Assembly (NCBI GenBank): GCA_945893075.1
Contig: CAMDDX010000002.1
Location: 1 to 64,000 of the forward strand
DNA from: Planctomyces sp. SH-PL62
GTDB taxonomy: Bacteria > Planctomycetota > Planctomycetia > Planctomycetales > Planctomycetaceae
Direction: 5' to 3'
DNA length: 64,000 bases
Position 1 is the stretch's first letter. Each line of letters begins with the position of its first letter. Shown piece by piece: positions 32,215 to 40,826 of this stretch. The position numbers were made by a program, and so were the translations under genes. Under the pieces are notes generated by a model that ran no database searches, had not been told where the DNA came from, and worked only from the letters and a program-made list of their open reading frames with translations.

Positions 32215-33006
32215 ATGCGAACCAGCCGAATCAAAGCCAAGCTCAGCAAGAATCAACCCGTTCTGCTCACGACTCTGCATTACTCCGATCCGTCGATCTT
32301 CGAGATGGCCAGCCTCATGGGCTTCGATGGGATCTGGCTCGATCTGGAGCATCATCATCACAGCGTCGAGACGGCGAACACGCTGCTGCGAGCCGCTCGT
32401 GTCGGAACATCCGATGTCATGGTGCGTCCGGCCAAAGGGGAATTCATGCGGATGGGTCGCATCCTCGAAGCGGGCGCGACCGGCATCATGTATCCGCGCT
32501 GCGATAACGCGGCCGAGGCTCGTGAGGTCGTCCGCTGGTCGAAGTTCGCTCCGCTCGGTCAGCGCGGCATCGACGCGGCCAATCCCGATAACCCGTACTG
32601 CATGATGCCGCTGGTCGATTATCTCAAGGCGGCGAACGAGCAGACTTTTATCGTCATTCAGATCGAAGATCCGAGTGCGTTGGCACAAGTCGATGAGATT
32701 GCGGCCGTGCCCGGTGTGGACATCGTCTTCTTTGGACCTGGCGACTTCAGCATCCTCAGCGGCATCCCCGGCCAGATGAATCATGAGTTGATCAAGGACG
32801 CGATGCGCAAAGTCTCGGCCGCGTGCCAGAAGGCGGGTAAGAATTGGGGTATGCCGATCTTCAACATCGAGCACGCCCAAGAAGTCCTGAGCCTGGGTGG
32901 CCGATTCCTCTGCCATAGCGCCGACATCCTGCTCGTGAAGAACGGGCTAGAAGATATTCAGAAGCGATTTGCTCCGCTGGGTGTGACCTGCGAGCGTGCG
33001 AATTGA
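32215..33006 (+). CDS. HpcH/HpaI-family aldolase
   Basis: A 263-residue class II pyruvate aldolase of the HpcH/HpaI/citrate lyase beta family. These enzymes split 2-keto-3-deoxy sugars or 4-hydroxy-2-oxoheptanedioate with a divalent metal. Signatures are GFDGIWLDLEHHHHS near the N-terminus, MVRPAKGEFMRMGRILEAGATGIMYPR, TFIVIQIEDPSALAQVDEIAAVPGVDIVFFGPGDFS. The metal ligands Glu and Asp lie in IQIED and FGPGD. The start is ATG 32215; the upstream frame belongs to the preceding toxin gene. It is followed, after a palindrome, by a Gfo/Idh/MocA oxidoreductase, a common partner in sugar acid catabolism. Confidence 0.88.
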   Translation: MRTSRIKAKLSKNQPVLLTTLHYSDPSIFEMASLMGFDGIWLDLEHHHHSVETANTLLRAARVGTSDVMVRPAKGEFMRMGRILEAGATGIMYPRCDNAAEAREVVRWSKFAPLGQRGIDAANPDNPYCMMPLVDYLKAANEQTFIVIQIEDPSALAQVDEIAAVPGVDIVFFGPGDFSILSGIPGQMNHELIKDAMRKVSAACQKAGKNWGMPIFNIEHAQEVLSLGGRFLCHSADILLVKNGLEDIQKRFAPLGVTCERAN

Positions 33007-33009
33007 AAA

Positions 33010-33083
33010 AGAGCCCGACGAATTGAAGGAGACGACGAATGAGATCGCATCATTCGTCGTCTCCTTTCATTCGTCGGGCACTC
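33010..33083. repeat. GAGCCCGACGAAT palindrome, copy 1
   Basis: AGAGCCCGACGAATTGAAGGAGACGACGAAT pairs with ATTCGTCGTCTCCTTTCATTCGTCGGGCACTCT, with few mismatches and a short loop. A close copy is at 45104-45181. Confidence 0.9.
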
Positions 33084-33110
33084 TCCTGTCCTGAGATCAA
33101 ATGAAACGAA

Positions 33111-34115
33111 ATGCCCAACTCTCTTCACAAATTGCTCGTCGTCGGTGTCGGCTCAATCGGTGAGCGACATTTGCGCTGCTTTCTGACAACCGGCCGGGCT
33201 GAGGCTGTCTTCGTCGAGGTAAATCCCTCGCTGCGACAAACGATTGCCGAGCGATACGGCGTGCCCGGCTTTGCCAGCCTTGAAGAAGCACTGGCGACTC
33301 AACCGACACTCGCCGTCGTCGCCGTCCCCGCGCATCTGCATATCGAGATCGCGACAAAACTCGCCGAGAGTGGTTTGCACCTGCTCATTGAAAAGCCGTT
33401 GAGCACTTCGACGGCTGGCATCGAACGACTGCAACAGATTGTGTGCGATCGCGGTCTCATCGCCGGAGTTGCGTACGTCTATCGCAGTCATCCGCTTCTG
33501 ACGGCGATGCGGGTGGCGATTCAGGATGGACGCTGCGGCCGGCCGGTCGAACTGATCGCCGTCTCCGGGCAACACTTTCCGACGTACCGTCCCGCGTATC
33601 GCGACATCTACTACAAAGACCGCACGACCGGCGGCGGCGCGATTCAAGACGCACTCACGCACGTCATCAATGCCGGCGAGTGGCTGCTTGGACCCGTTCA
33701 GCGTTTGGTCGCTGACGCCGCGCATCAAGTGCTGGAAGGAGTCTCTGTCGAAGACACCGTGCATCTGCTGGCTCGGCATGGCGAGGTCATGGCCAGCTAC
33801 AGTCTCAATCAGCATCAAGCCCCGAACGAATTCACGCTGACGGTTGTCTGTGAACGAGGCGCGATCCGCTGGGAATCGCACCTCAATCGGATGAGCTGGA
33901 TGACCGCCCCCGGCGGTGAATGGCACGAAGACCGGATCACCCCGCTCGAGCGCGACACGCTGTTTGTTCGCCAAGCTAATCAGTTTCTGACGGCCATCGA
34001 AGAGGGCGCTCTCCCCGCGTGCTCGCTGGACGACGGCCTGCAAACGTTGCGAGTCAACCTCGCCGCACTGGCCAGCGCCGATGGTGCCGGCTGGCAGACG
34101 ATTCATGTGACGTAG
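33111..34115 (+). CDS. Gfo/Idh/MocA family oxidoreductase
   Basis: A 334-residue NAD(P)-dependent dehydrogenase. The Rossmann fold begins LLVVGVGSIGERHLRCF, and the family EKP motif with its catalytic Lys is LLIEKPLSTS. The second domain includes the typical YRDIYYKDRTTGGGAIQDALTHVINAGEWLLGPV. Members oxidise sugars, inositols or sugar nucleotides. It probably works with the aldolase upstream. The TAG stop codon is contributed by the GTAGCC palindrome at 34112. Confidence 0.9.
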   Translation: MPNSLHKLLVVGVGSIGERHLRCFLTTGRAEAVFVEVNPSLRQTIAERYGVPGFASLEEALATQPTLAVVAVPAHLHIEIATKLAESGLHLLIEKPLSTSTAGIERLQQIVCDRGLIAGVAYVYRSHPLLTAMRVAIQDGRCGRPVELIAVSGQHFPTYRPAYRDIYYKDRTTGGGAIQDALTHVINAGEWLLGPVQRLVADAAHQVLEGVSVEDTVHLLARHGEVMASYSLNQHQAPNEFTLTVVCERGAIRWESHLNRMSWMTAPGGEWHEDRITPLERDTLFVRQANQFLTAIEEGALPACSLDDGLQTLRVNLAALASADGAGWQTIHVT

Positions 34116-34164
34116 CCGCGTTCGCCAGAACGCGGGAACCCCGCACTCTGGCGAGTGCGGCTAC
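34112..34164. repeat. GTAGCC…GGCTAC palindrome
   Basis: GTAGCCGCGTTCGCCAGAACGCGGG faces CCGCACTCTGGCGAGTGCGGCTAC. It supplies the stop codon of the oxidoreductase gene and separates it from convergent pyrE. Confidence 0.88.
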
Positions 34165-34166
34165 AT

Positions 34167-34721
34167 TCACGCGCTCGGCGGCGAGATGCCAAAATCGGTG
34201 ATCGAGAGGAGCGAGCGGAACGGCAGGCGGCGTTCGGCGAAGTTCTTCGCTCCGCCTTCCATGCGATCGACGATGCCGACGACTTGAATGACCTCGCAGC
34301 CGAATTCGACGATGCGATCGACTGATTGCAGCGCGCTGCCGCCGGTCGTCACGACGTCGTCGATGATGACCACCTTCATGCCAGGGACGACGGGGCCTTC
34401 GACGTATTTGTTCGTGCCGTGACCTTTCGGCTCTTTGCGGACCAGGAAGCCGCACAGTTCGCGCCCGCGAGCCGCCGCTGCGACGAGCACTCCGCCGATG
34501 ATCGGGTCGGCTCCGATCGACATCCCGCCGATCGCGTCGAATGACACATCGGCCAGCAGGTCGAGCAATCCTTCGCTGACCAGCCGCAGTCCCTCCGAGT
34601 GCAGCGTGATCTGCTTGCCGTCGAGGTAGTAGCTCGACTTCTTGCCGCTGGCGAGCGTGAAGTCGCCGAACTTGAGGGCGCGTTTGTGGAATAACTCAAT
34701 CAATTGCTGGCGGTCGTACAT
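34167..34721 (-). CDS. pyrE: Orotate phosphoribosyltransferase
   Basis: A 184-residue pyrimidine-biosynthesis enzyme making OMP from orotate and PRPP. The PRPP motif VVIIDDVVTTGGSAL is present, along with the N-terminal LASGKKSSYYLDGKQITLHSEG and GADPIIGGVLVAAAARG. The length is slightly under the usual 200-215, within the range for short members. The TGPR-like and lid regions match (LVRKEPKGHGTNKYVEGPV). Its 5' end adjoins a large palindrome. Confidence 0.93.
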   Translation of the reverse strand: MYDRQQLIELFHKRALKFGDFTLASGKKSSYYLDGKQITLHSEGLRLVSEGLLDLLADVSFDAIGGMSIGADPIIGGVLVAAAARGRELCGFLVRKEPKGHGTNKYVEGPVVPGMKVVIIDDVVTTGGSALQSVDRIVEFGCEVIQVVGIVDRMEGGAKNFAERRLPFRSLLSITDFGISPPSA

Positions 34722-34724
34722 GGC

Positions 34725-34915
34725 GGTCCTTTGGAGTGCTGCGCGTCAACACAGCTTTGGATTCTTTCACTCGTAGCCACGCTCGCCAGAGCGTGGGCAG
34801 GTTTGATCGTTCACCCACGCTCTGGCGAGCGTGGCTACGTCTCGATGCAAACCACTCACCCGCAGCATCCAAAAAATCCAAAGCGGTGTCGAGCCACCGC
34901 ACTCCAAAGCTCAAT
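34725..34915. repeat. TGGAGTGCGGTG-family inverted repeat, copy 2, with a nested palindrome
   Basis: The outer left arm (TTTGGAGTGCTGCGCGTCA…GCTTTGGATT) and right arm (AATCCAAAGCGGTGTCGAG…GCACTCCAAAG) pair. Each arm folds into its own hairpin, GCTG…CAGC on the left and GCGGTG…CACCGC on the right, again with compensating changes. The centre holds the complete GTAGCC…GGCTAC palindrome at 34773-34837. Confidence 0.88.
34773..34837. repeat. GTAGCC…GGCTAC palindrome, nested
   Basis: GTAGCCACGCTCGCCAGAGCGTGGG pairs perfectly with CCCACGCTCTGGCGAGCGTGGCTAC. It sits inside the 34725-34915 inverted repeat. Confidence 0.93.
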
Positions 34916-36752
34916 CGAGATAGACAAACTCATTGAGATTAAACAGCGCGAGGCAGAGATCGGCGAGCGCTGAGTCGGAGGTTAGAAACTGTTCGGCGTC
35001 GCGAACATCATCGGCGGTTGGCTTTCGATTGAGAATTTGCCGATAGGCCAACTCCACTGCCGCACGGCGGTCGGAACCAGTTTGCTTCTCGATGCGCGCG
35101 GCCAGTTGCTGGGCGGCGACGACCGAATCGTCCGCGTTCAGCAACAGCAGTGCCTGCGGCGCGATTGTCGAGACATTGCGGCGCGAGCAACTCGCATTGC
35201 CGTCCGGTTTGTCGAACGCCTCGAAAATCGGATATCGCAGATTGCGGCGAGCGAACAGATACACGCTGCGGCGTCGATGCTGCTCGACCTCCGGCGTGAC
35301 CGGCCATTGGCTCTTCAGCAACGTGCGGACGAGTTCCTCCGGCAACGGTGGCCGGAAGCCCGGCCCGCCCGGTTGACGATTCAGCTCTCCACTCGCTGCG
35401 AGCAGCGCGTCACGGATCGCTTCACCATCGAGCCGACGACGTGGGAAGTGTGCGAGCAGTGACTCCGTAGCCCGGACGCCTACGTCCGGGCGATCGGACG
35501 AGGGCGTCCAATCTACGACGACAGACGCTTGCCGATAGACGCTGGATGTCACGATCAGCCGATGCAGCCGCTTGCGGCTCCAGTCGAGTCGCGGCAACTC
35601 GGTCGCCAGCCAATCGATCAATTCCGAATGCGTCGGGGAGGTGCCCATTACTCCGAAGTCGCTCGACGATCCGACCAAGCCAGTTCCGAAGTGTCCTTGC
35701 CAGATGCGATTGACGAGCACACGCGTCGCGAGCGGGTTGTCCGCGCGAGTCAGCCAGTTCGCGAGCGACGAGCGACGTCCGCTGCTCTTTGCGTCGTCGG
35801 CCGGCGAAGGGATTGCATCACTCGACATGTTGGCGATGCGCGGAAACGCCGCCTGCACGACGGGGCCGGGGCGGCGGAAATCGCCACGCTCGAACAGGCG
35901 GCTGGTCGGTGTCTTGGAAGATTTCTCGCGCATCACTTGGCCGAGTTGCGGATGTGTCTCGAACAGCGGTTCGACGTCGAAGCAGGCTCGCAGCCGATAA
36001 AAATCGGCTTGGCTGATCGGGTCGTACTTGTGGTCGTGGCACGCCGCGCAGCCCATCTGCAAGCCGAGGAACACCGAGCCGACTGTCCCGGTCATGTCGT
36101 TGAGGAACGTGTGCCGCCGCTCGACTTGCAGGTTGATGTCGGGCATGTCCGGCCCGCAGAAGAGGAAGCCGGTGGCGATCAGCGCGGACTCGTCACCGGG
36201 CCGCAGTTCGTCGCCGGCAAGTTGCATGGCGATGAACTCGTTGAGCGGCACGTCGCGGTTGTGAGCATCAATCACCCAATCGCGAAACCGCCAAGCGTTC
36301 GGCCGCACATGATCGTGCTCGAACCCGTCGGTCTCCGCGAAGCGAGCGACATCGAGCCAGTGCTGCGCCCATCGCTCCCCGTAACTCGGCGACGCGAGCA
36401 GCCGATCCACCAACCGCTCGTACCAATCGGGCGATTCGTCGGCGAAGACTTCGTCCTGAAGCTCCAGACTCGGCGGCAGCCCCGTCAGATCAAAGCAGAC
36501 CCGCCGCAGCAGAGTCGCTCGGTCGGCATCACCCGCCGGAGTCAGTTTTTCTAGTTCGAGCCGCGAGAGAATAAACCGATCAATCGCCGTGCGGCACCAG
36601 TTCGCGTCTTGCACTGCTGGTGGAGCCGGACGACTGAGCGGTTGAAATGCCCAATGTCCGCGATCCGAGTCAGTGATCGGCGGCTCGGTGAGCATCTCGT
36701 CCGCCGAGGCGACCACTGCAATCAGCAACATTGCAATTCCGAGTGACCGCAT
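34911..36752 (-). CDS. DUF1549/DUF1553 exported protein
   Basis: A 613-residue planctomycete protein with a signal peptide (SLGIAMLLIAVVASADE). It lacks the N-terminal cytochrome c domain of its relatives and begins with the HWAFQPLSRPAPPAV motif. DUF1549 follows (IDRFILSRLELEKLTPAGDADRATLLRRVCFDLTGLPPS; SYGERWAQHWLDVARFAETDG) with the haem-like CAACHDHKYDPI. DUF1553 follows (LANWLTRADNPLATRVLVNRIWQGHFG; ITSSVYRQAS; VRTLLKSQWPV). No DUF1501 partner is adjacent. A 51-base palindromic segment lies in frame at 35467-35517. The role is unknown. Confidence 0.9.
   Translation of the reverse strand: MRSLGIAMLLIAVVASADEMLTEPPITDSDRGHWAFQPLSRPAPPAVQDANWCRTAIDRFILSRLELEKLTPAGDADRATLLRRVCFDLTGLPPSLELQDEVFADESPDWYERLVDRLLASPSYGERWAQHWLDVARFAETDGFEHDHVRPNAWRFRDWVIDAHNRDVPLNEFIAMQLAGDELRPGDESALIATGFLFCGPDMPDINLQVERRHTFLNDMTGTVGSVFLGLQMGCAACHDHKYDPISQADFYRLRACFDVEPLFETHPQLGQVMREKSSKTPTSRLFERGDFRRPGPVVQAAFPRIANMSSDAIPSPADDAKSSGRRSSLANWLTRADNPLATRVLVNRIWQGHFGTGLVGSSSDFGVMGTSPTHSELIDWLATELPRLDWSRKRLHRLIVTSSVYRQASVVVDWTPSSDRPDVGVRATESLLAHFPRRRLDGEAIRDALLAASGELNRQPGGPGFRPPLPEELVRTLLKSQWPVTPEVEQHRRRSVYLFARRNLRYPIFEAFDKPDGNASCSRRNVSTIAPQALLLLNADDSVVAAQQLAARIEKQTGSDRRAAVELAYRQILNRKPTADDVRDAEQFLTSDSALADLCLALFNLNEFVYLD
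35467..35517. repeat. In-frame GTAGCCCGGACG palindrome in the DUF1549/DUF1553 gene
   Basis: GTAGCCCGGACGCC and CGTCCGGGC form one hairpin and GGACGAGGGCGTCCAATCTAC closes it. The length as bounded is 51 bases, 17 codons. It encodes the VVDWTPSSDRPDVGVRAT segment. Confidence 0.75.
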
Positions 36753-36769
36753 GACTGCCTTCCGTCTTC

Positions 36770-36979
36770 ATCAGTCGGCTTCAGCCGACTCCCCATTTGC
36801 CACCAACTTCAGTTGGTGGAAGCGGGCTGAATAAAACTTGGTTGAGCCGGCTTCAGCCGGCTTGTGTCCTGTCTTAAGACCTCGCCCAAGCCGGCTGAAG
36901 CCGGCTACTCAATTTCGTGGTCCTCGCTCACCACCAGCTAAAGCTGGTGGCAAATGGGGAGTCGGCTGAAGCCGACTGA
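36770..36979. repeat. Nested AGTCGGCTTCAGCCGACT palindromes
   Basis: TCAGTCGGCTTCAGCCGACTCCCCATTTGCCACCA faces TGGTGGCAAATGGGGAGTCGGCTGAAGCCGACTGA. Inside lie AGCCGGCTTCAGCCGGCTT and AAGCCGGCTGAAGCCGGCT. There is also a CACCAACTTCAGTTGGTGG hairpin. The structure is at least three layers deep and fills the 242-base gap between two genes. Confidence 0.88.
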
Positions 36980-36994
36980 TCAACTCAGGATTCA

Positions 36995-37219
36995 TCATGA
37001 TTGCGCGACCGCAGATTTCTTGCGCCGCCGCCCGCGCCGCGCCAGCAGCATCGCTGCAGCTTCCTCCGCAGACACCACATTCTTCTGAAGAAGAAGCTTC
37101 ATCAGCGCGTCGATCCGGTCACGAAGATCGATGGTTTGTTCTGCCAACGCCGTCAAACGCGCAATTTCACCTTCCAAATGATCAATACGGTGTTTGTTGA
37201 TAACGCTCAAAAGATCCAT
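36995..37219 (-). CDS. Small coiled-coil protein with a strong ribosome site
   Basis: A 74-residue protein. Residues 8-50 (HRIDHLEGEIARLTALAEQTIDLRDRIDALMKLLL) form a heptad coiled coil. The C-terminus is very basic (ARRGRRRKKSAVAQS), which suggests nucleic-acid or membrane binding. The ATG 37219 has a near-perfect GAGGAGG six bases upstream, one of the strongest in the window. It follows the aldose epimerase gene on the same strand by 39 bases and may be its operon partner. The family is not recognised. Confidence 0.75.
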   Translation of the reverse strand: MDLLSVINKHRIDHLEGEIARLTALAEQTIDLRDRIDALMKLLLQKNVVSAEEAAAMLLARRGRRRKKSAVAQS

Positions 37220-37258
37220 AAAACCTCCTCAACTTCCGAACGTCTTAAAAATATCGAA

Positions 37259-38500
37259 TCACTCCACCGCGAACTCATGCACTGTCACCTGCCGATAGGT
37301 TTCGCCGGGCTTGAGGATGCAGGACGGGAACGACGGTTGGTTCGGTGAGTCCGGGAACTTTTGGGTTTCCAGGCAGAAGCCGCCGTGCTTGGCGAAGCCG
37401 TTGACGTCGGGAGTGCCGGGCAGATAGTTGCCGGTGTAGAACTGCACGCCGGGTTCGGTCGTGAGGACGCGCATCACGCGGCCGGTCGAGGGTTCGCGGA
37501 CCTCGGCGGCGAGCACCGGTGCTTTGGTCGAGTCGCCGCCGTCCTTGATGACCCAACAGTGGTCGTAGCCTTGCGGGTCGTTCGTCAGCTTGCCGAGGTC
37601 TTGGCCGATCGGCTTCGCTTTCGTGAAGTCCATCGGGCCGTCGTCTTTGACGGCGGTGAGCTTGCCGGTCGGGATCGATTCGTCATCGACGGCGATGTAG
37701 CTGTCGCAGTTCAAGTGAATGATGTGATCGAGGACCATGCCGCTCTCCGCTCGCGCGCCTTTCAGGTTCCAGTAGGCGTGGTTCGTGAGGTTCAGCGGCG
37801 TGGCTTTGTCCGTGGTCGCGGAGTACTCGATGCGGAGTTCGTTCTTGTCGGTCAGCTTGTAAGTCACGACCGAGGTCAACGTGCCGGGATAGCCTTCGTC
37901 GCCGTCGGGGCTGACGTGCGTCAGCTTCACGCCAGCCCAACCCTCGCCCTGAACTGTCTCGGAGTCCCAAATGTATTTGTCGAAGCCTTTCACTCCGCCG
38001 TGCAGATGATTCGCGTTGTTGTTGTTCTTGGCGAGCGTGTACTCGGTCCCGTCGAGCGTGAAATGTCCTTTGCCAATCCGATTGCTGTAGCGGCCGCAGA
38101 GGGCTCCGAAGTACGGCGGGTTCTTCAGGAACCTTTCGTTGTTGGGCGAGAAGCCACAGACGATGTTGTCGAGCTTGCCGTTGCGATCCGGCGTCTCGAC
38201 CGACGCCAGAATTCCGCCCAAGTTCAGGACCACGGCTCGCAAGCCGTTCTTGTTCGTGAGCACGAACTGTTCGAGTTGCTTGCCATCGGCTTCGTCATTG
38301 AGTCTTTCGCGGACAACGCGGGCGGAGGAATTCATGTCGGCTTCTTTGCTGGAGGAATCGGAGGTGGAGTCGGGAATCGTGTCGGCAGTAAGGATCGGTG
38401 GCGGAGGCGGCGGCGACGACGAGTCGGGTTTCGATTCACATCCCGATCCGCAGATCGCAAGACAGCTCAATAGGCCGAAGCGTAGCAGTGATTTCTTCAT
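37259..38500 (-). CDS. galM: Aldose 1-epimerase (mutarotase), lipoprotein
   Basis: A 413-residue enzyme interconverting alpha and beta anomers of hexoses. The leader MKKSLLRFGLLSCLAICGSGC carries a lipobox-like Cys, and an acidic linker follows. The catalytic His residues lie in NNANHLHGGVKGFDK and NLTNHAYWNLKG, and the catalytic Glu in GFCLETQKFPDSPNQPSFPS, all standard GalM positions. The protein is anchored outside the cytoplasm, as is common in planctomycetes. I chose ATG 38500 for the GGAG before it and the leader peptide; an earlier frame start adds a non-hydrophobic extension. Confidence 0.93.
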   Translation of the reverse strand: MKKSLLRFGLLSCLAICGSGCESKPDSSSPPPPPPILTADTIPDSTSDSSSKEADMNSSARVVRERLNDEADGKQLEQFVLTNKNGLRAVVLNLGGILASVETPDRNGKLDNIVCGFSPNNERFLKNPPYFGALCGRYSNRIGKGHFTLDGTEYTLAKNNNNANHLHGGVKGFDKYIWDSETVQGEGWAGVKLTHVSPDGDEGYPGTLTSVVTYKLTDKNELRIEYSATTDKATPLNLTNHAYWNLKGARAESGMVLDHIIHLNCDSYIAVDDESIPTGKLTAVKDDGPMDFTKAKPIGQDLGKLTNDPQGYDHCWVIKDGGDSTKAPVLAAEVREPSTGRVMRVLTTEPGVQFYTGNYLPGTPDVNGFAKHGGFCLETQKFPDSPNQPSFPSCILKPGETYRQVTVHEFAVE

Positions 38501-38655
38501 GGCAAACTCCGCGAGTGTGTATCGTCGATCAAACGCGGAAGCATCTTGGGAGCGGCTCAATCGGATGGTCAAGTCTCGCCGCGAGAGACCAGGGTTCGGC
38601 GAAAAGTCGTCTCCCTGGGAATCCGGGACTGGTCTACAACCTGGCTCGCAGGTTG

Positions 38656-38715
38656 GCTCGTTGTGACCCCATTGGTGGGGTCGAACTCGCCCCGATGAAT
38701 CGGGTCACTACGAGC
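38656..38715. repeat. GCTCGTTGTGACCCC palindrome, copy 2
   Basis: GCTCGTTGTGACCC pairs with GGGTCACTACGAGC, with an inner ACCCCATTGGTGGGGT hairpin. It belongs with the 9130-9189 copy. Confidence 0.8.
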
Positions 38716-38747
38716 GCGAGCGGGGCTTCAATCACGGAAGGTTTGGC

Positions 38748-39503
38748 ATGAATCAATACGTTTCGAGCATCTCCGGCAGTCGCTTGGCCATGTTTCTGTT
38801 GGGAGCCACGCTGGCCTTGGGCTTCACGTATTCCGCGCATCTGATGTCGTCGGCGATTGTCAGCTTCAAGCATCAAAACACCATCAAGGTGAAAGGGATC
38901 GCCGAGAAAGCCATCACTTCCGACTCGGCTCGTTGGAACGCCACTTGGATGCGGCGTTCAACAACGCTCAAAGAGGGATACGCGGAACTCGAAGTGCAGC
39001 GTGACGTCGTCAAGAAGTTTCTCAGCGAAGCCAAGGTTCCGGAGTCCGACTGCACCTACTCCGCCGTCTCCACGGAGACCGTGTTCAAGAAGGACGAAAA
39101 CGGTCAGACCTCCAATGAAGTCTTCGGCTATGTGCTCAACCAGTCGGTCGAGATCAAATCCAAGGATGTGCGGCTCGTGGAGACCGTTTCCAAGAGCATT
39201 ACGGAACTCATCAAAGAGGGGATCGAGATTCAGAGCCATCGTCCGGAGTTCATTTTTACGGGCTTGGAACAATTGAAGCTCGAACTGTTGGGGAACGCGA
39301 CCAAGAACGCTTACGACCGCGCGAAGGCGCTCGCCGAGAACAGTCGCGGCAAAGTTGGTGCGTTGAACTCGGCGTCGCAAGGAGTCTTCCAGATCACGCC
39401 AGTCGATTCGACGGATGTCTCAGACGGCGGCGAGTACGACACGACCACGATCGAGAAAAAGGTCAAAGCAGTCGTCACGCTGGAATATCACATCGAGAAG
39501 TAG
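38748..39503 (+). CDS. SIMPL-domain (DUF541) protein
   Basis: A 251-residue protein with an N-terminal membrane anchor (RLAMFLLGATLALGFTYSAH) and an oxidative-stress-linked SIMPL domain. It starts IKVKGIAEKAITSDSARWNATW and ends with KVKAVVTLEYHIEK. The central YAVLNQSVEIKSKDVRLVETVSKSITELIKEGIEI matches the family. It should face the periplasm. Its role is unknown; related proteins affect interleukin-1 receptor signalling in eukaryotes and periplasmic stability in bacteria. Confidence 0.9.
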   Translation: MNQYVSSISGSRLAMFLLGATLALGFTYSAHLMSSAIVSFKHQNTIKVKGIAEKAITSDSARWNATWMRRSTTLKEGYAELEVQRDVVKKFLSEAKVPESDCTYSAVSTETVFKKDENGQTSNEVFGYVLNQSVEIKSKDVRLVETVSKSITELIKEGIEIQSHRPEFIFTGLEQLKLELLGNATKNAYDRAKALAENSRGKVGALNSASQGVFQITPVDSTDVSDGGEYDTTTIEKKVKAVVTLEYHIEK

Positions 39504-39506
39504 CGT

Positions 39507-40679
39507 TCACTTCCCGTCGGTGCCGGAGCCGTTGCCGCCGGAGCGTTGCAGGAATTGCAGCCAGCGGCGGCCTTGTGCCGCTCCTGAACCTTCGCGTGTG
39601 CCGCCCGCATTGGGGCTGGGTTCGTCGGGCGCGAGACCCAGTTTCTTCAACTGCTGCGCGAGTTGATTCGCTTTGATTGTCAGGCGCGCATCCTCGCGTG
39701 CCAGCTTGGCGCGTTGCAGCGACAGATCGACTTCGGCCACGCGCAGCTTGTCTTTCAGGCGGTCGCGCAAGCTGAACAATTCGTGCTGCAAGTCTTCGGG
39801 GACGCGGTTGAGTCGGTCCCAATCGGGGAATTCAGTGCTCGCGTCGGGGGAGCTGAGCCGGCGCAGCAACAGCGAGATGAATTCATCACGGTCGCGGATC
39901 GCATCGCAGAGTTGTTGATGATCGGCGCTGTCGAAATCGACCGGCAGTGGCGGTTCGGACAACGTCGGCGAATCCGAGCGTTCGAGAGCAACCGGTTCGG
40001 TGAAAATACTCTCGCTGGTCGCTGCGTGTCGTGGCGGAGAATGCGAGACCGTTTCCAGGTTGATGCTTTCGCCCGCCATGACCGCGGCTTTGATCGCTTC
40101 CCAACCCATCGTCGCCGGCTTAGTCGGGGCAATCTCCGGAAGGACGGAAACGTTGGACGAAACCTCGGCTGAAGAATTCGCGCCGTCCTTCTCGTTCAAA
40201 GTCGATGTCGAACCGTTCGCACTGGCTCGCGAAGAACCCCCGGAGCCCGTCGAGACGAGGTCGTGCAGGTCGTTGAGCCGCGATTCGATGCGGGTCAGCA
40301 TCTCGGCCGCTTGCAGCTCTTCCCATTGGCCGAGCAGTTGCGTCATCTGCCCGGCCAGAGTTTGCTGATTCTCGATCAACTCTGGCGAGATGCCGACGGC
40401 GGTCGCTCCGCCTCGTCCGCCCCCTGTGCGTTGCATGCGGTCCAATTGATCGGCCGCTTGTTCGAGTCGCTGCGTCAGCATCTGCACGATTTGCTCGCGC
40501 TCTTTAAGCGAATCTTGCAGCGTCTGAATGCGCTTCTCGTAGGCTGTGGCGAGCGGTTCGTCGGCAACGACGCTTCTCGAGCCACGGCCGCTCTTCGCAA
40601 CCACAGGCTGCGAAGCTTCCGAAGCTGAGCTGGCATCGCCAGCCGTGAAACGTGAAGCGGTGTCGGCGGGATGCGACAT
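39507..40679 (-). CDS. Coiled-coil hypothetical protein
   Basis: A 390-residue protein with no leader. An N-terminal coiled coil (ATAYEKRIQTLQDSLKEREQIVQMLTQRLEQAADQLDRM) is followed by a Gly-rich patch and a low-complexity region. The C-terminus has a second coiled coil (SLRDRLKDKLRVAEVDLSLQRAKLAREDARLTIKANQLAQQ) and a short Gly/Arg tail. It looks like a scaffold or cell-division-type protein. The start is ATG 40679. It ends three bases from the convergent SIMPL gene. No family is recognised. Confidence 0.82.
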   Translation of the reverse strand: MSHPADTASRFTAGDASSASEASQPVVAKSGRGSRSVVADEPLATAYEKRIQTLQDSLKEREQIVQMLTQRLEQAADQLDRMQRTGGGRGGATAVGISPELIENQQTLAGQMTQLLGQWEELQAAEMLTRIESRLNDLHDLVSTGSGGSSRASANGSTSTLNEKDGANSSAEVSSNVSVLPEIAPTKPATMGWEAIKAAVMAGESINLETVSHSPPRHAATSESIFTEPVALERSDSPTLSEPPLPVDFDSADHQQLCDAIRDRDEFISLLLRRLSSPDASTEFPDWDRLNRVPEDLQHELFSLRDRLKDKLRVAEVDLSLQRAKLAREDARLTIKANQLAQQLKKLGLAPDEPSPNAGGTREGSGAAQGRRWLQFLQRSGGNGSGTDGK

Positions 40680-40826
40680 GAAATCCGTCTCTAACCACAA
40701 TCGGGGAACACTCGGAAACTCATCCGAAGCGCGAGCGATGGAACGCCGAAGGTTAGGTCAGAGACTGGCGGCTCGGGGTGGCGGACGACCGCGGCGCTCG
40801 GCAAAGGTGGTCAGGTCGTGACGGTG

